A stretch of 64,000 nt of DNA from Phoebastria nigripes (GCA_035582835.1 JAYKAV010002508.1:495051-559050); one strand, 5' to 3'. Counted from the first letter of the stretch, positions 18,317-32,300 are shown. Numbers and translations are program-made. Notes: generated by a model not told the origin, from the sequence alone.

Positions 18317-18460
18317 ACATATGTGTACTAGGCATAACTGGCAGGGTTTTGGTAGTGGTGAGCTGCAGGAATGGCCTGTGTGGGAGAGGGCTGTGAAGTG
18401 CCCTGTACTAGTCACAATTGCTTCCAGCCAGCTTAAAAACTGATGGAAAATCCATTTTAA
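18317..18460 (+). mobile_element. Second diverged LTR 5' fragment, in tandem with the first
   Basis: GGCATAACTGGCAGGGTTTT, GGTAGTGGTGAGCTGCAGGA and later CAATTGCTTCCAGCCAGCTT follow the order of the 31303 LTR 5' region (GGTTTTGGTAGTGGGGGAGG, CCAGTTCCAGCTGGCTCC). It ends about 470 bp upstream of the GALNT8 start codon. Confidence 0.5.
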
Positions 18461-18932
18461 TGTATTTTCACATTTTTGTTTAATTAGATTCACAATTCCC
18501 CAGCTGCTAATGACCAGGAAACATAGAATTGGCTTGCAGTTTATTCCAACTGTCTTTATGTGTACATGTGCTTTGTTGTATGACAGGCTTTCTGACATCT
18601 ATCCAACAGCCCTGCACTTCCTACAGCATCACCCCATGTGCTCACTCAGTTCATATGACTCATTACACAAACCAGTGAGAGCTGCGTGCTTTCTCTGGCA
18701 TTGGTAACTTGTATAGATACATGTAAGCATGCAAGTGAAAACACCTGTAAGCAGTACCTTATCATCATCAGTTCTATGACTCACCAGACTGTTAATTACT
18801 TCATCTGAGCAGTCTTAGCTCTCAGTCAAGTAAAGGCAATTTGAAACAGTGCATTTGGAAAGAAGACTCAGTGCAGACCCAGAACCACAAACTCCAACCA
18901 GCAGCAGAACGCTGAGTTTCTTTAAGCTTACA

Positions 18933-19128
18933 ATGGCACCCTGGAGGAGACCACGTGAAGTTGCACTGTTAATCATGAATGCAGGTTTTGTGTGTTATCT
19001 GGTGTACTTACTGCATGATCAAAGAAAGGGAAGACTTCATTCCTTAGATGTTAATTCTCGATCTCTGAACCAAGAAAATCACATCCTTCAGAGACTGGAC
19101 CGTTTGGACTGGAACATTCATAACCTCT
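18933..19128 (+). CDS. GALNT8: GALNT8 exon 1 (signal anchor)
   Basis: It encodes [18 protein letters not shown] and a hydrophobic segment to LLHDQ, the type II membrane anchor with positive residues on the cytosolic side. The ATG at 18933 is chosen because it gives human-like length. An in-frame ATG at 18849 would add 28 residues before the anchor and cannot be excluded. The donor is gtaagt at 19129. Confidence 0.85.
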
Positions 19129-20302
19129 GTAAGTAAAATGCCATGCTGCTTAACTTTTTGAGGATTAGGTATCTAGATTTTCTGAAGGATAGAATAATAG
19201 ATAGCAGCAATGTTTGTTTGGGTTTCCCTGGACACTTTGGACACTTTTAATTGTGGGGGTTTTTTTCTTTCTTCTTGTAATCATGAAAAAGATTTGATAG
19301 CTTCTCTACTTACANACAAAACAATAGTCTTTCACAGTCGTCATGGTGGGTTTTTGCATATTAGACAGCTCCTGACCCTGAACTCTTTTAGAAGTGTTAA
19401 GCAGTTTTAAGGTGGTGGTTGTACCAGCATACTCATCTCAGGCGGCTGTTATTCCTGTCATTATTTTGTTTGCCATAAAAAGCTATTTTTGAGAGAATCT
19501 GGAAATGTCCCATTTCCTCAGCCTCTGCCTCTGCTGTGTAGGTGAGCAACAAGGGGAACTGTGAATCACTCAGTCTTTTTCCTTTGTGTACCTTGAGCAT
19601 AGACACAACAGAGTTGCTNTGGGGAAAAGATGCTGAACTCTGCATCATCTGCTCGATTCGACTGTGTTCCCAAGCAGCATTAGCTGAAATCTGCTGGCAG
19701 GACTGCTTCTCTCTCATCCCACAACAGTGAAAGGCCAACAGCATTCCAGCAGATGTGCTTATATGAGCAATAGTAATTTAGAAAGGGCCTTTTCTTTCTC
19801 ACAGTGGCGTTTGTGAATTTTGACCTTGTTTTCAGGTATCTGTTGTAGGTTGAACTGTTGGGAAGTGGGCACAATAGAGCCATCTGAATAAAGGCTGAAG
19901 AATCCACCTCTATTTCCTTTGGACCCCTTGATTTCCCACTTTTTTCATGTTGTTTGAATCTCATTACCTCATGGCAGTGGTAGGAGGGCTAAAGCAGCCA
20001 GAACCCTGNTGGCTGGCATTGCTTTGACTGACATGTTGTCCACATCTCCTGACATTAGAGCTAGATGTGTGGTAGGTAGAACAGAAGAAGAAACTTAGAA
20101 TGTCTCAATCATCCAAGCCTGAAACTAGCTGTTTGAAATGCCACTTGGAGCACTCTTGAACTTGATAAGGAATTTTCCCTGTACAGCTTGGTCATGTTTA
20201 ATATCCCCTATTCCATAATGTCACTGTTACTGCTGACGGTGTCTTCACTGGCACCTATTCTCATGGACATCAATAGTTGTCCTATCTGGTCTACCTGTTC
20301 CA

Positions 20303-20337
<35 letters not shown>

Positions 20338-23300
20338 ACATTTAAATGAAATTCCCTGTATTTCAGTTTGTGCCCGCTGCCTCTTGTCCTTTCACCGGAC
20401 ACTAGGAGAAGACTCTTCCTCCATCTTTGTTAGTCCTTCTCATAAGATATTTATATGCACCAGTAAGTCCCCCTCCCGCCCCCCAAGCCTTCTCAGGCTC
20501 TCTCAGCCTTTCCTTGCATAGTAGATGCTCCAGTCTCATAATCATCTTAGTGGCTCTTTGTAGGATTTGCTCCAGTATGTCCATGTCTGTCTTGTATTGA
20601 GGAGGCCAGAACTGGACACAGTACTCAAGGTGTGGCCTCACCAGTGCTGAAGAATTACCTCTCTCGACCTGCTGGCAATGCTCTTCCTAACGCAGCCCAA
20701 GGCACCGTTGGCCGCCTTTGCCACGAGGGCGCGCTGTTGGCTCGCGTTCAACTTGGTGTCCACCAGGACCCCTAGGTTCTTTTCCACAAAGCTGCTTTTC
20801 AGCTGGTGCTGGTCTGTGGGGTTGTTCCTCCACAGGTGCAGGACTTTGCACCTGCCTATGTCGAACTTCGTGAGGTTCCTGTTGGCCTATTTCTCCAGCC
20901 TCTTCAGGTCCCTCTGAATGGCAGCAGGACTCTCTGGTGTGTCAGCCACTCCTCACAGTTTGGTATCATGCACAGACTCGATGAGCGTGCACTCTGCCCC
21001 ACTTTCAAGGTCATTAATGACCGTATTAAAACAGTATTGGAACCAGTATTGACCCCTGGGGTACACCACTAGTGACTGGCCTCCATCTGGACTTTGTGCC
21101 ACTGACCACAACTTTCTGATCCTGGCAGTTCAATCCCCCTTGCTATCCGCTTATCTAGTGCGTACCTCCTCAGCTTGTGCATGAGAGGCAGGGTCAGAAG
21201 CCTTACTTGAGTTTAAACAACATCCATTCCTCTCCCCTCATTCACCAAGACAGTAATTTAATTGTTAACTCACACAGGTTTTCTGTGCCTCCTTTTTATG
21301 GCACAGTCCAATATTGTAAACTTAACAAGACCTTGAGAGATTAGAACTCGGCCTGTTCCAAGGTTTCTGAGGGAGCAGAAGTCAAACTTGATAATAAGCT
21401 TTTCAAAACATGCTGCAAAGAGCTCATTTCTTGTATTTACCTTCAAGAACAATATGTCCTAAACCAACCTCTCACAGACTATCTGTGCCTTTTCTTTATG
21501 GCATAATATTGTGAACCTAATAAAACCTTGAGAGATCAAGNTTCAGCCTGTTCAAATTTTTCTAAGCAGAAGTCAAAAGACTCCAGTAAGCTGGAAGGAG
21601 AGGGCAAAGGGCTCATTTGCTGTATTTGCCTTCAAGATCAATATGGTATCAACGACCTGACACNTGGGAATCCTGTTATGGATCCTTAATACATTAATGT
21701 AACTCAAGCATAACATCATGGAAATTATTTGGGCCCAATTTAACAATTTGTGTGTTGCCTCTACTCCCAGATTTCTCCACTGATACCAGTGCAGCATCCG
21801 TTGCTCTGCACTCGTNCAGTTGAGAGCAGAATCTGATGCAGGGTATTGTGAAATGTGATGTTTAAAAACTGTTCTCATGTAGGAAGGAGGGTCTGAAGCT
21901 ACTCTCATGTGAATATCAGTTTAGCTGTAACTTCACAGATCTCTTGACCTGCAGTGTTATAAGGAGAATTTGGCTCAGTTATGATGATGGAGAGTGTTCT
22001 CAATTGCTGTTATAATCAATCCTTTTTTATTTTCAATCAGCAAAATCAGTGGAAGCATTCCGTGAAAATATAAAACAAATAGAACATGATCTGAAGCTGC
22101 AAGATAACTCCAAGACTGAAGTACACAAAGCTGATAATGCAAAGGAGGAAAAGAAGATTGTACACCGTTTGCTGTACCCAGACTCAGTTTTGTTCAAACN
22201 GTGGGGTGCAGATTTAAGGGAAGAGGAGCAAACTGTTGCACAGAATCTGTTCTTAAGATATGGGTATAATGTTTATCTCAGTGATCATCTACCTCTGGAT
22301 CGACCTATCAGAGACACCAGATCTCCCAGGTGCAGTATAAGCCCTCTCTACATTCACAAGGAGACATGAAATTAAAGGGAAAGGGATCTGCATTGCTTTN
22401 GGCTAAGTTAAAATAATCTACTAACAGATCTCAATTTGTGCTCAGTTTGTTTAGGGTTTTTTCCTATCATTTTCTTCCAAATCTTGCTCAGACTTGTAAT
22501 ATTCCAAAGACTGTGAAAAGAAGTCACAGTGTAGAGAGGACACTTAGGAAAAAGAATATAATGTTAACATTATAATTGATATAGGACTTCTACCTGTCAG
22601 TAAGAAGGGGAAAAACTAACCATAGTATTCAGAAGATATGAGACCTTCTGGTCTGTTTACATTCTATTTAAGCCCCAAAGCCCAGGATGTCTGAAGCATG
22701 CTTTCTCTTGTCTCTTACAATGTCTTATGTAAGCCTCTTATATGCTGAGATATCCAAAGTGGTGTTTTTTAACTCCCCCTCCCTGCCCCTTCTCCTTTGG
22801 AAAACTGCCAAAATATAATCAATGCAGAGGTAACCCCCTACATTGTAAAATTCTGTCCTTTTTAACAAAATGCTTGTTTTTCCTAGCTGTGTTGCGGACC
22901 GTAAGTGGAGAATACCTATACTGCTTATTAAAAGGTGATTAGAAATCAAACAGGAGAGGTGGCTGGAACTAATTATTGGGCCATGAGGGCCATGAGTGAG
23001 TCCTGTGAAGGGTGAGGGAAGATTCAGCACTTGAGCTGAATTCCTGGCACTCTTACCTTTAGAATTGTAGGCATAGCCATAATGGACTGGTGACCTTTGT
23101 CAGTTTTCTTATAGCCTTATTTTCTCTCTCTGTTTCCCTCTCAAGTTATCAGAGAGTCTGAGGATTAATTACATGGAAAATATAGTAGGGTAAACATCTA
23201 AAGGATTAAGATGTAGATAACCAGTTCACTTCATAAGAGAAAGCTTAAAGGATTCTTCCAGGAATTAGTTGGTTCTTGAAGCCAATAGATAATATTTTTC

Positions 23301-26300
23301 AAGCAGACCAGTGGTACTATGGGAGCTGGCATAATCATAGAATCATTAAGGTTGGAAAAGACCTCTAAGATCATCGAGTCCAACCGTCAACCCAACACCN
23401 CCNTGCCCACTAAACCATGTCCCTAAGCGCCTCACCTACATGTCTTTTAAATACTTCCAGCGATGGTGACTCAACCACTTCCCTNGGCAGCCTGCTCCAA
23501 TGCTTAACCACTCTTTCAGTAAAGAAATTTTTCCTAATGTCCAATCTAAACCTCCGCTGGCACAACTTGAGGCCATTTCCTCTTGTCCTATCACTAGTTA
23601 CTTGGGAGAAGAGACCAACACCCACCTCGCTGCAACCTCCTTTCAGGTAGTTGTAGAGCGCAATAAGGTCTCCCCTCAGCCTCCTCTTCTCCAGACTAAA
23701 CAGTCCCAGTTCCCTCAGCCGCTCCTCGTAAGACTTGTTCTCCAGACCCTTCACTAGCTTCGTTGCCCTTCTCTGGACGCACTCCAGCACCTCAATGTCC
23801 TTCTTGTAGTGAGGGGCCCAAAACTGAACACAGTATTTGAGGTGCGGCCTCACCAGTGCTGAGTACAGGGGCACGATCACTTCCCTANTCCTGCTGGCTA
23901 CGCTATTTCTGATACAGGCCAGGATGCCATTGGCCTTCCTGGGCACATTGTTGGTTCATGTTCAGCCGGCTCTCAACCAGCGCTCCCAGGTCCTTTTCCG
24001 NCAGGCAGCTTTCCAGCCACTCTTCCCCAAGCCTGTAGCGTTGCATGGGGTTGTTGTGGCNGAAGTGCAGGACCCGGCACTTGGCNTTGTTGAACCTCAT
24101 ACAGTTGGCCTCAGCCCANNGATCCAGCCTGTCCAGGTCCCTCTGCAGAGCCTTCCTACCCTTGAGCAGATCAACACTCCCGCCCAACTTGGTGTCGTCT
24201 GCAAACTTACTGAGGGAGCACTCAATCCCCTCATCCAGATCATTGATAAAGATATTGAACAAGACTGGCCCCAAAACGGAGCCCTGGGGGACACTGCTCG
24301 TGACCGGCCGCCAAGTGGACTTCGCTCCATTCACCCCAACTCTCTGGACCTAGCCATCCAGTCAGTTTTTTACCCAGCGAAGAGTACACATGTCTAGGCC
24401 ATGAGCCGCCAGCTTCTAGGAGAATGCTGTGGGAGACAGTGTTGAAGGCTTTACTGAAGTCCAGGTAGACCACATCCACAGCCTTTCCCTCATCCACTAA
24501 GCGGGGGTCACCTGGTCATAGAAGGAGATCAGGTTGGTCAAGCAGGACCTGCCTTTCATGAACCCGTGCTGGCTGGGCCTGATCCCTTGGTTGTCCCTCA
24601 CATGGCTTGTGAGCGCCCTCAAGATGAACCGCTCCATAATCTTCCCTGGCACTGAGGTCAGGCTGACAGGCCTGTAGTTCCCCGGGTCCTCCTTCTGGTC
24701 CTTCTTGTAGATGGGNGTCNCATTGGCAAGCCTCCAGTCATCCGGGACCTCCCCCGTTAACTAGGACCGCTGATAAATGATGGTGAGTGGCTTGGCAAGC
24801 TCCTCTGCCAGTTCCCTCAGCACTCTCAGGTGGATCCCATCTGGCCCCATAGACTTGTGAGTGTCCAGGTGGCGTAGCAGGTTGTTCACTGCTTCCTCTT
24901 GGATTATGGGGGGTTTATCCTGCTCGCCGTCCCTGTCTTCCAGCTCAGGGGGCTGAATACCCTGAGGATAACTGGTCTGACTATTAAAGACTGAGGCAAA
25001 GAAGGCATTAAGTACNTCAGCCTTTTCCTCATCCTTGGTGGCAACGTTCCCCCCCNCATCCAATAAAGGATGGAGNTTCTCNTTGGCTCTCTTTTTGTCN
25101 TTAATATATTTGTAAAAANATTTTTTGTTGTCTCTAANGACAGCGGCCAGATTGCNTTCTAGCTGGGCTTTTGCCTTTCTGATTTCCTCTCTGCATGACC
25201 TAACGAGATCCCTGTACTCTTCTTGAGTTGCCTGCCCCTTCTTCCACAAGTGGTAAACGCTCCTTTTTTTCCTGAGTCCCAGCAAGAGCTCTCTGTTCAG
25301 CCAGGCCACCTGTTCTTCTTACGGCATATGGGGACAGCCTGCTCCTTTTACCTTCAAGACTTCCTTCTTGAAGAACNTCCAGCCTTCCTGGACCCCTTTG
25401 CCCTTCAGGACTGTCTCCCAAGGGACTCTCTCAACCAGTGTCCTGAACAGGCCAAAGTCCGCCCTTCAGAAGTCCATGGTAGCGGTTTTGCTGGCCCCCC
25501 TCCTTACTTCACCAAGAATTGAAAATTCTATCATTTCATGGTCGCTAAGCCCAAGACGGCCTCTGACCACCACATCTCCCACCAGTCCTTCTCCGTTCGT
25601 GAACAGCAGGTCAAGCGAGGCACCTCCCCTGGTAGGCTCCCTCACCAGCTGCGTCAGGAAGTTGTCTTCCACACACTCCAGGAACCTCCTAGACTGTTTC
25701 CTATCTGCCATGTTGTATTTCCAGCAGACGTCCGGGAAGTTGAAGTCCCCCACGAGAAGAGAAGGCTCCGGGGAGACCTTATTGCAGCCTATCAGTACTT
25801 AAAGGGGGCTTATAAGAAAGATGGGGACAAACTTTTTAGCAGGGTCTGTTGCAACAGGACAAGGGGCAATGGTTTTAAACTAAAAAAGGGTAGATTTAGA
25901 CTAGATATATGGAAGAAAGTTTTTATGGTGAGGGTGGTGAAACACTGGAACAGGTTGCCCAGAGAGGTGGTAGATGCCCCATCCCTGGGAACATTCAAGG
26001 TCAGGTTGGACGAGGCTCTGAGCAACCTGATCGAGTTGAAGGTGTCCCTGCCCATGGCAGGGGGGTTGGACTAGATGACCTTTAAAAGGTCCCTTCCAAT
26101 CCAAACTATTCTATGATTCTAAGAAGACCCAGTCCTCACCATCTGCCTGGTGGCCAGGATGTTAATTAGCAGAGCTGACAAATACATACTTAAAAAAAAA
26201 TTAAAAAAAAAAATCTTTTGACAGAAAGCAGGAAGTCCAGAAGTATTCAAGCTAGCACAAAACAAGTTTGTTTCAGTACTGGAAACAATTTATTCTGGGG

Positions 26301-29300
26301 TAGCATGGAGTTCCACAAGGCCTGTTTTACTCTGTAAGAAGGATTTTTGAAGCTCGCTCAAGAATTTCTAAAGAGATCCCTTGTCCAAGGGAATCCTTCT
26401 TCCATGTCAGTTAAGTATAGNTAGACCTACCTTGTTCTTCTTCATTGCACATGCAAAGTGACTATTGTCCAATTTGCTTTTGTCTGCTGTCAGGTTTGGC
26501 TATTGTCATCTCCTTCTGTAAATGCAAAATGCCAAATTTCACTCACATGTCCACTCTCTTGTAAGCTGATCATCCCTGGCTGAGTCAACTGTATTCTTTA
26601 GTTTCAATATTTTATAAGCATTTTGGATTGAGAAACAGTNATTGTTCTTTCTTATTGTCTTAACAGAAATCTTAACTTCACCCAAATGGTTTATATACAT
26701 ACATAACACAACTCAAATGAATAACGAAACTTGGATTTGGGAATTCCTTTTTTCCGCTCTTATGCTGATTTTCACTATATGTTTTAAGCCCAATATCCTA
26801 ATTCTGCCTTCTTGCAGCTGCCTTGCTCTCTGACTTTCTTTAGCAACTGTGCTAAAGTTATTGTTCTTTTATTACAGCTGTAAAATGAAAACATATCCAA
26901 AAGACCTTCCAACACTCAGTGTTGTACTTATATTTATGAATGAAGCACTGTCAATCATCTTACGTGCCATTACTAGTATAATTAACCGAACACCTTCTCA
27001 TTTATTGAAAGAAATCATCCTGGTAGATGATTACAGTTCAAATGGTAAGTGACCCAGGGAATGCAGGAGTCTTGCTAATATATGCCGCTATTGTGTTAAA
27101 TGACTGTTGGTGGCGTTTTGGGTGCGCACAGAGTAGACCGCTCAAAATTAAGAAGTAAACTGAGTACAGGAAAAAAACCCAAACACCTTAATAGCCTGAA
27201 AAAAGGCAGCTAATAAGGAACAGGATGATGCTCTGCAAGTGTTTGAAAAGGTTAAAAAATTGAAGTGGGAGAGTGTTTATTATCACTNGCTCATCAGGCA
27301 CAGTACCAAAGTAAGAGTATGCTAAGAAAACTATCTTTGTAGGTATCTGAAATAACTCCTTGAAGAGCGGTGTCTTGGGTTGTGGAAAATACTCCTAGGG
27401 GAAGCAGTGGGTGCATCGTTGCTCTTAAAATTGAGCTGAACAAAGCATTGTAAAATCATTTGTAAGAAACAGTCATGCCCCTGATCTTAAGGGTGCTCTT
27501 TTTTTTTTCCTTGCCTGATGACATGTGTTTGATTTCTCATTTTTCTAAGGATTTGTAGCTGCTAGAAAAACATGTCAGTTTGNGTGGAGCAAGAGTTTAA
27601 GTGAATTTCCAAAATGATGCTAAAAGGTCCCAACTTTCTACTCCTTTTCTCTATCACTATTTTTTTGTTTAGTGAGGAAGTTGGCATGCCTACAGCTCTT
27701 ATAGGAGCATTTAACATTTTCAGGGCTTGTTTATTTTCTCTTTTCCTTTCCACATGGTAGAAGATACACACAGAAATTACTGCACTAAGTCAGCTCATTG
27801 GTTGCTGTTATGGCATACGTCTGAAGTTTCTACATACTGATGTATTTGTGTACAATTTAGAAGCCATACAATAGCACTATATGTAAATGAAATTTAGGTA
27901 CTTAATTGAATTCCTGGAATGGAAGCCGGTTTCAAAAATAAGCCTCTTGAATTCATGAGTACCTGAATAATTCTACCTGTTCTATTGCAAAGAACAAATC
28001 AGTTTTTGGTCTGGAGCTGGGAGAAGCTAGAAAGCCATAACCTACATAATCTTTTCAATTTCTTAATATTGATTAACTTTTTTTTTTTTTTTTTTTAATC
28101 ATTAAAATGTGGGCGCTGGTTTTAGATGATCTGAAAGGACCTTTGGAAACACACATCAAAAATTACAATGCAAAGCATCCTGGACTGCTGAAGATCATCA
28201 GACATCAGAAAAGACAAGGCCTAACACAAGCTAGGATTTCTGGCTGGGAGGCATCAATTGCAGATGTTGTTGCAATTTTAGATGCCCATATTGAAGTGAA
28301 CATGGCATGGTAAGACTATGAAGCCTGGGGGGGGTTCTGAAGTGGGGGGAGAGAGGTGGACAAGGAGTATAACTGTGTGTAGCTGGGACAGGCATCCCAT
28401 ATATGGTTCTCCTTTCTGGCCTGCCACATGTTAATTAACAGCCACCAAGTCATTTATTTCTGAGAGGAAAAGGGATACANTTTATTGAAATAAATAGCAA
28501 AGCAGACAGGTAACAGAGTAAGCTGTTTAGTGAAGAGGAAGAGAGAAATGCCTACGTTCTCTGTGTATTTATTACATTTCTAGGAAAAAAAACTTCATGC
28601 AGTGAAATAACATAAGAATGATACAGGTTATTTAGTTCCACTGCCAGCAACTTTGGCCCTTTATATTAGACAGCCATAATACCCAATGACTTTAAATTGG
28701 TTTGATTCTCATTCCAACTTTGGCTAATGATATTTGCTGTTGCCTGTTAGTTTTATAGTGCATTGTAGTTCTGTAGGACCCTTTTTGCAAAGAGAGACAA
28801 AACAAGTNGCTGATGATGGATATTTACATTCTGTTAGGTAGTGATGTCTATGGTACTGTTTTGTGTGAAATCTCTTTACATTCTCTCCTCTGGGTTGTTG
28901 AATTCACTGACTGACTATTGTCCATGTTGTCTCACTTTCTGGGAGCAAGGTTCTTCTCCCAGCCCTTCTCAGGCCAAAATGGCTCTGTGTGGTCCAGATC
29001 TCTCATCCTCTCTCTTGATAACACACTGACACTCCCTAGCTGTTACAGTCTTAAAGGTACTGCTGAAGTCCTTTAGTCATGGCTTTCAGGACTCGTTGGG
29101 GTTGGGCTATCAAGAGGGAGAGAGAAGGTCAGTTCTTTTAGGCCTAACAACAATTGGGGTCCAGCAAAAAGAATCCCTCTGTCAGAGTCCAATACTCTCT
29201 GACCAGGTTCTTTTAGATATTCCACATGAGGAGGGTGTAATGTTTTAATACTAGATTTACTTATTTGAAGATACATGGGATTTTGGTTTAGAAAAGTGAT

Positions 29301-32300
29301 ACAGCAATATANTGAAATCACAACACAAGTACAATATAGCAATTGCAATATACAGTTGAATCACAATACAAACTGGATTCACATTGCCACTCTCTATATG
29401 CTCACCATCAAGACGCTGGGCATCCCTAGTTGCTGGGAAGGAATATATGGGTTGAAGCCAACTCAAGCGCGTTGCTCTCTTCAAAGTTCTTTTTTCTGGG
29501 TGTTCAATTTTTATCCTCTATGTTGGGCTGAGCCACATATACACTTCCGCATGTTGGTCTGGCAGGCTCAGGAAGATAGTATTTTCTACTGATTGTTTTA
29601 GGAAGGCCATGTACATAACCAGTTGACCCACTCAACTGATACTGCTGTTTATCTGCAACAAAGGCCACTCTCTAGTCCCCTTAGTGTTGGGATAAGTTCA
29701 ACTTCCTTTGCGACAGCTCTGGTCACTCCCTGCGTTCTTCTCTGAGCTTTATGAGTACATCATCCTTGCCTATCTTCTCTGAGCCTTCTTCTGTCGTAGG
29801 GGTTCATTGATCGGTCAAACTGTTTCCCTCATACAGCAGCTGTGCCATCAAGGCACAGGGGAAAGACGGTGAATGATCGACCTCCGGGCTTACAGCATCC
29901 CTCAGGGTCTCCTTCCTTTGCTTTTCCCTTCTTGTCTCTTCATGCAGATAGCGAAGACTCTCTAGAGCCTGTAGGAAGCAGACCCAGGTAGCAATAAACC
30001 CAGCAAGTTAAGCGTGGAACTTATGGCTGTGGTTTGATTAGTGACAGTCAAAATGCAGAAGCAGCCTAATGGAAGGGAGAATTGAGCCATGGCATTAGCA
30101 ATTTGAGTTACTAGCACTCCAAGACAGGCATGTAACTTTTTGTAGAGGCCAAAGTCAATGACTTAAATAAAGTAGCTAACCCAGTTTTAGAAACAGATGG
30201 TAAAGTTTAGTACTGTTCATTAAATTTCCACTTTTTCAAGCTGAATAGACTTTGCTTGTTAATTTTGGAAGGGCTGAACCTATTTTGTCTCGACTAAAAG
30301 AAGATCGCACTGTTATAATATCACCAGTATTTGACAATATTCGTTTTGATGACTTTGAGCTTCTTCAGTATTCAGTAGCTGCAGATGGATTTGACTGGGC
30401 ACTCTGGTGCCTTTATGAACCTTTACCAGCTGAATGGTATGCTCTGAAAGATGAAACAGCTCCAGTCCGGTAAGTATGAATAGCATTTGAGAGTGAGCCG
30501 AGATACATGATATCCAACATAGAGCTAGCAGAGGGAAGAAGATGTTTCACAGATGGTGGGATAGATACCTACAAAGCACATTACATCTAGATAGTTGATT
30601 TGGAAGTGTGGGTTCTTTAGCAGCCCTGAAAATCTCAGAACATCAGTTGCAGGGTTGTATTACAGAATCTGCCCTGTGCTGATCCTGCTGTCAGATTTTC
30701 AGGCAATCCCCCAGTCATTGGTCTTTCTGTCTTACGTTCCTTAGCTAGGAGTGTGGTAGCAATATTTATTGACTGTACAAGATGAACTGTGGCCCCTCTC
30801 TGTGCTTGCCCAANCATATGGAGTGAATCTCAAAACTTTGCTGGACAATTGCATGTCTGAGCTGTGAGGACTCCCATGGATTCAAGTTGTGCAGTTCTTT
30901 CTTTGGAGATGTTGGAGTGACACATGATTACAGTGATCTTGGGCAGCCTTTTTCAGCCCTTATCACTTGTGTATCACACAAAAGCAAGAAAAAGACATGA
31001 ACACAATACACACAGCTGTTTTACCTAAAGTGACCCCTTACTGCTAGGCTTAGGATNCAATATATTTGCTTCTGTTCCTGATATCTTCCTTAACTGCTCA
31101 GATTAGTTTATGTATTCAACACAAGATGGTTGCTGGTACTATGATACCAGCAATCATCTCGTGCTGAATATATAAACCCATTTGTTTCCTTGTTCTACAA
31201 AGATACCAGTTGTTNAGCAATTAATAACCATCTAGCAAACAATATTAAAAAAACTAACAAGAGGTAAGATATAGTCATCAGATTTTTCTAGTCCTATCTT
31301 ACTTTACTGGGTTTATGTGGCAAGGTTTTGGTAGTGGGGGAGGCTGCAGGGGTGGCTTCTGTGAGAAGAGGTGAGGGGCTGCCCCCATGTTGGACACAGC
31401 CAGTTCCAGCTGGCTCCAAAATGGACACGGTGATGGCCAAAGCTGAGCCAATCAGCAACGCTGGTGGTGCCCCTGCTGTAACATATTTAAGATAGGGTAA
31501 AAAATGCTGCGCAGCAGCTGTGAGTGAGAGGAGTGAGGAAGAAATATGAGAGAAACAGCCCTGCAGACACCAAGGTCAGTGAAGAAGGAGGTGGAGGAGG
31601 TGCTCCAGGCACTGGAGCAGAGATTCCCCTGCAGCCCCTGGAGAAGACCATGGTTGAAGCAGGTTGTCCCCCTGCAGTGTGTGGAGGAACACACTGGCCA
31701 GATATCCACACAGCAGCCCGTGGAGGACCCCACACCAGAGCAGGTGGATATGCCCTGAAGGAAGATACAACCTGTGGAGAGCCCACACTGGAGCAGGCTC
31801 CTGGCAAGAGCTGCAACTCATAGAGAAATGCTCAGGCAGGAGCATGTTTTCTGGCAAGAACTGAAGCCTCTGTGGGACCCACGCTGGAGCAGTCTTCTCC
31901 TGAAGAACTGTACCCTGTGGAAAAGGACCCATTCTGGAGCAGTTCTTGAAGAACTGCAGCCCATGGGAGGGACCCATGTTGGAGCAGCTCATGAAGGATT
32001 GTATCCCATGGGAGGACCCCACACTGGAGCAGGGGAAAAGTGTGAGGAGGAAATAGTGGCAGAGATGAAGTGTTATGAACTGACTAGAACCCCCATTTTC
32101 CATCCCCATGCCCTGCTTGGGGCAGAGGGAGGAGGAGGTAGAAGAGTCGGGAGTGAAGTTGAACCTGGAAAGAAGGGGGGATGGAGGGAAGGTAGTTTAG
32201 TTTTGGTTTTGTCTCTCTCACTGTCCTGCGTTATTTTTAATTGGCAATAAATTAAATTAGCATTCCCCAAGTTGAGTCTATTTTGCTAGTGATGGTAACT

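Noticed and set aside
23331..26121. Twin-priming (5' inversion) of a single CR1 insertion
   Set aside because: Twin priming leaves only one 3' tail. Here both sides have their own, different 3' tails, so there were two insertions.
28440..29990. Possible decayed retroviral LTR in GALNT8 intron 4
   Set aside because: Some blocks look LTR-like and AATAAA complements are present, but no matching ends or target duplication could be found.
31774..32250. A 158-codon open frame on the + strand
   Set aside because: It lies wholly inside the solo LTR 31303-32438 and is built of its repeated GTGGGACCCA-type units; open frames occur there in several frames and on both strands.
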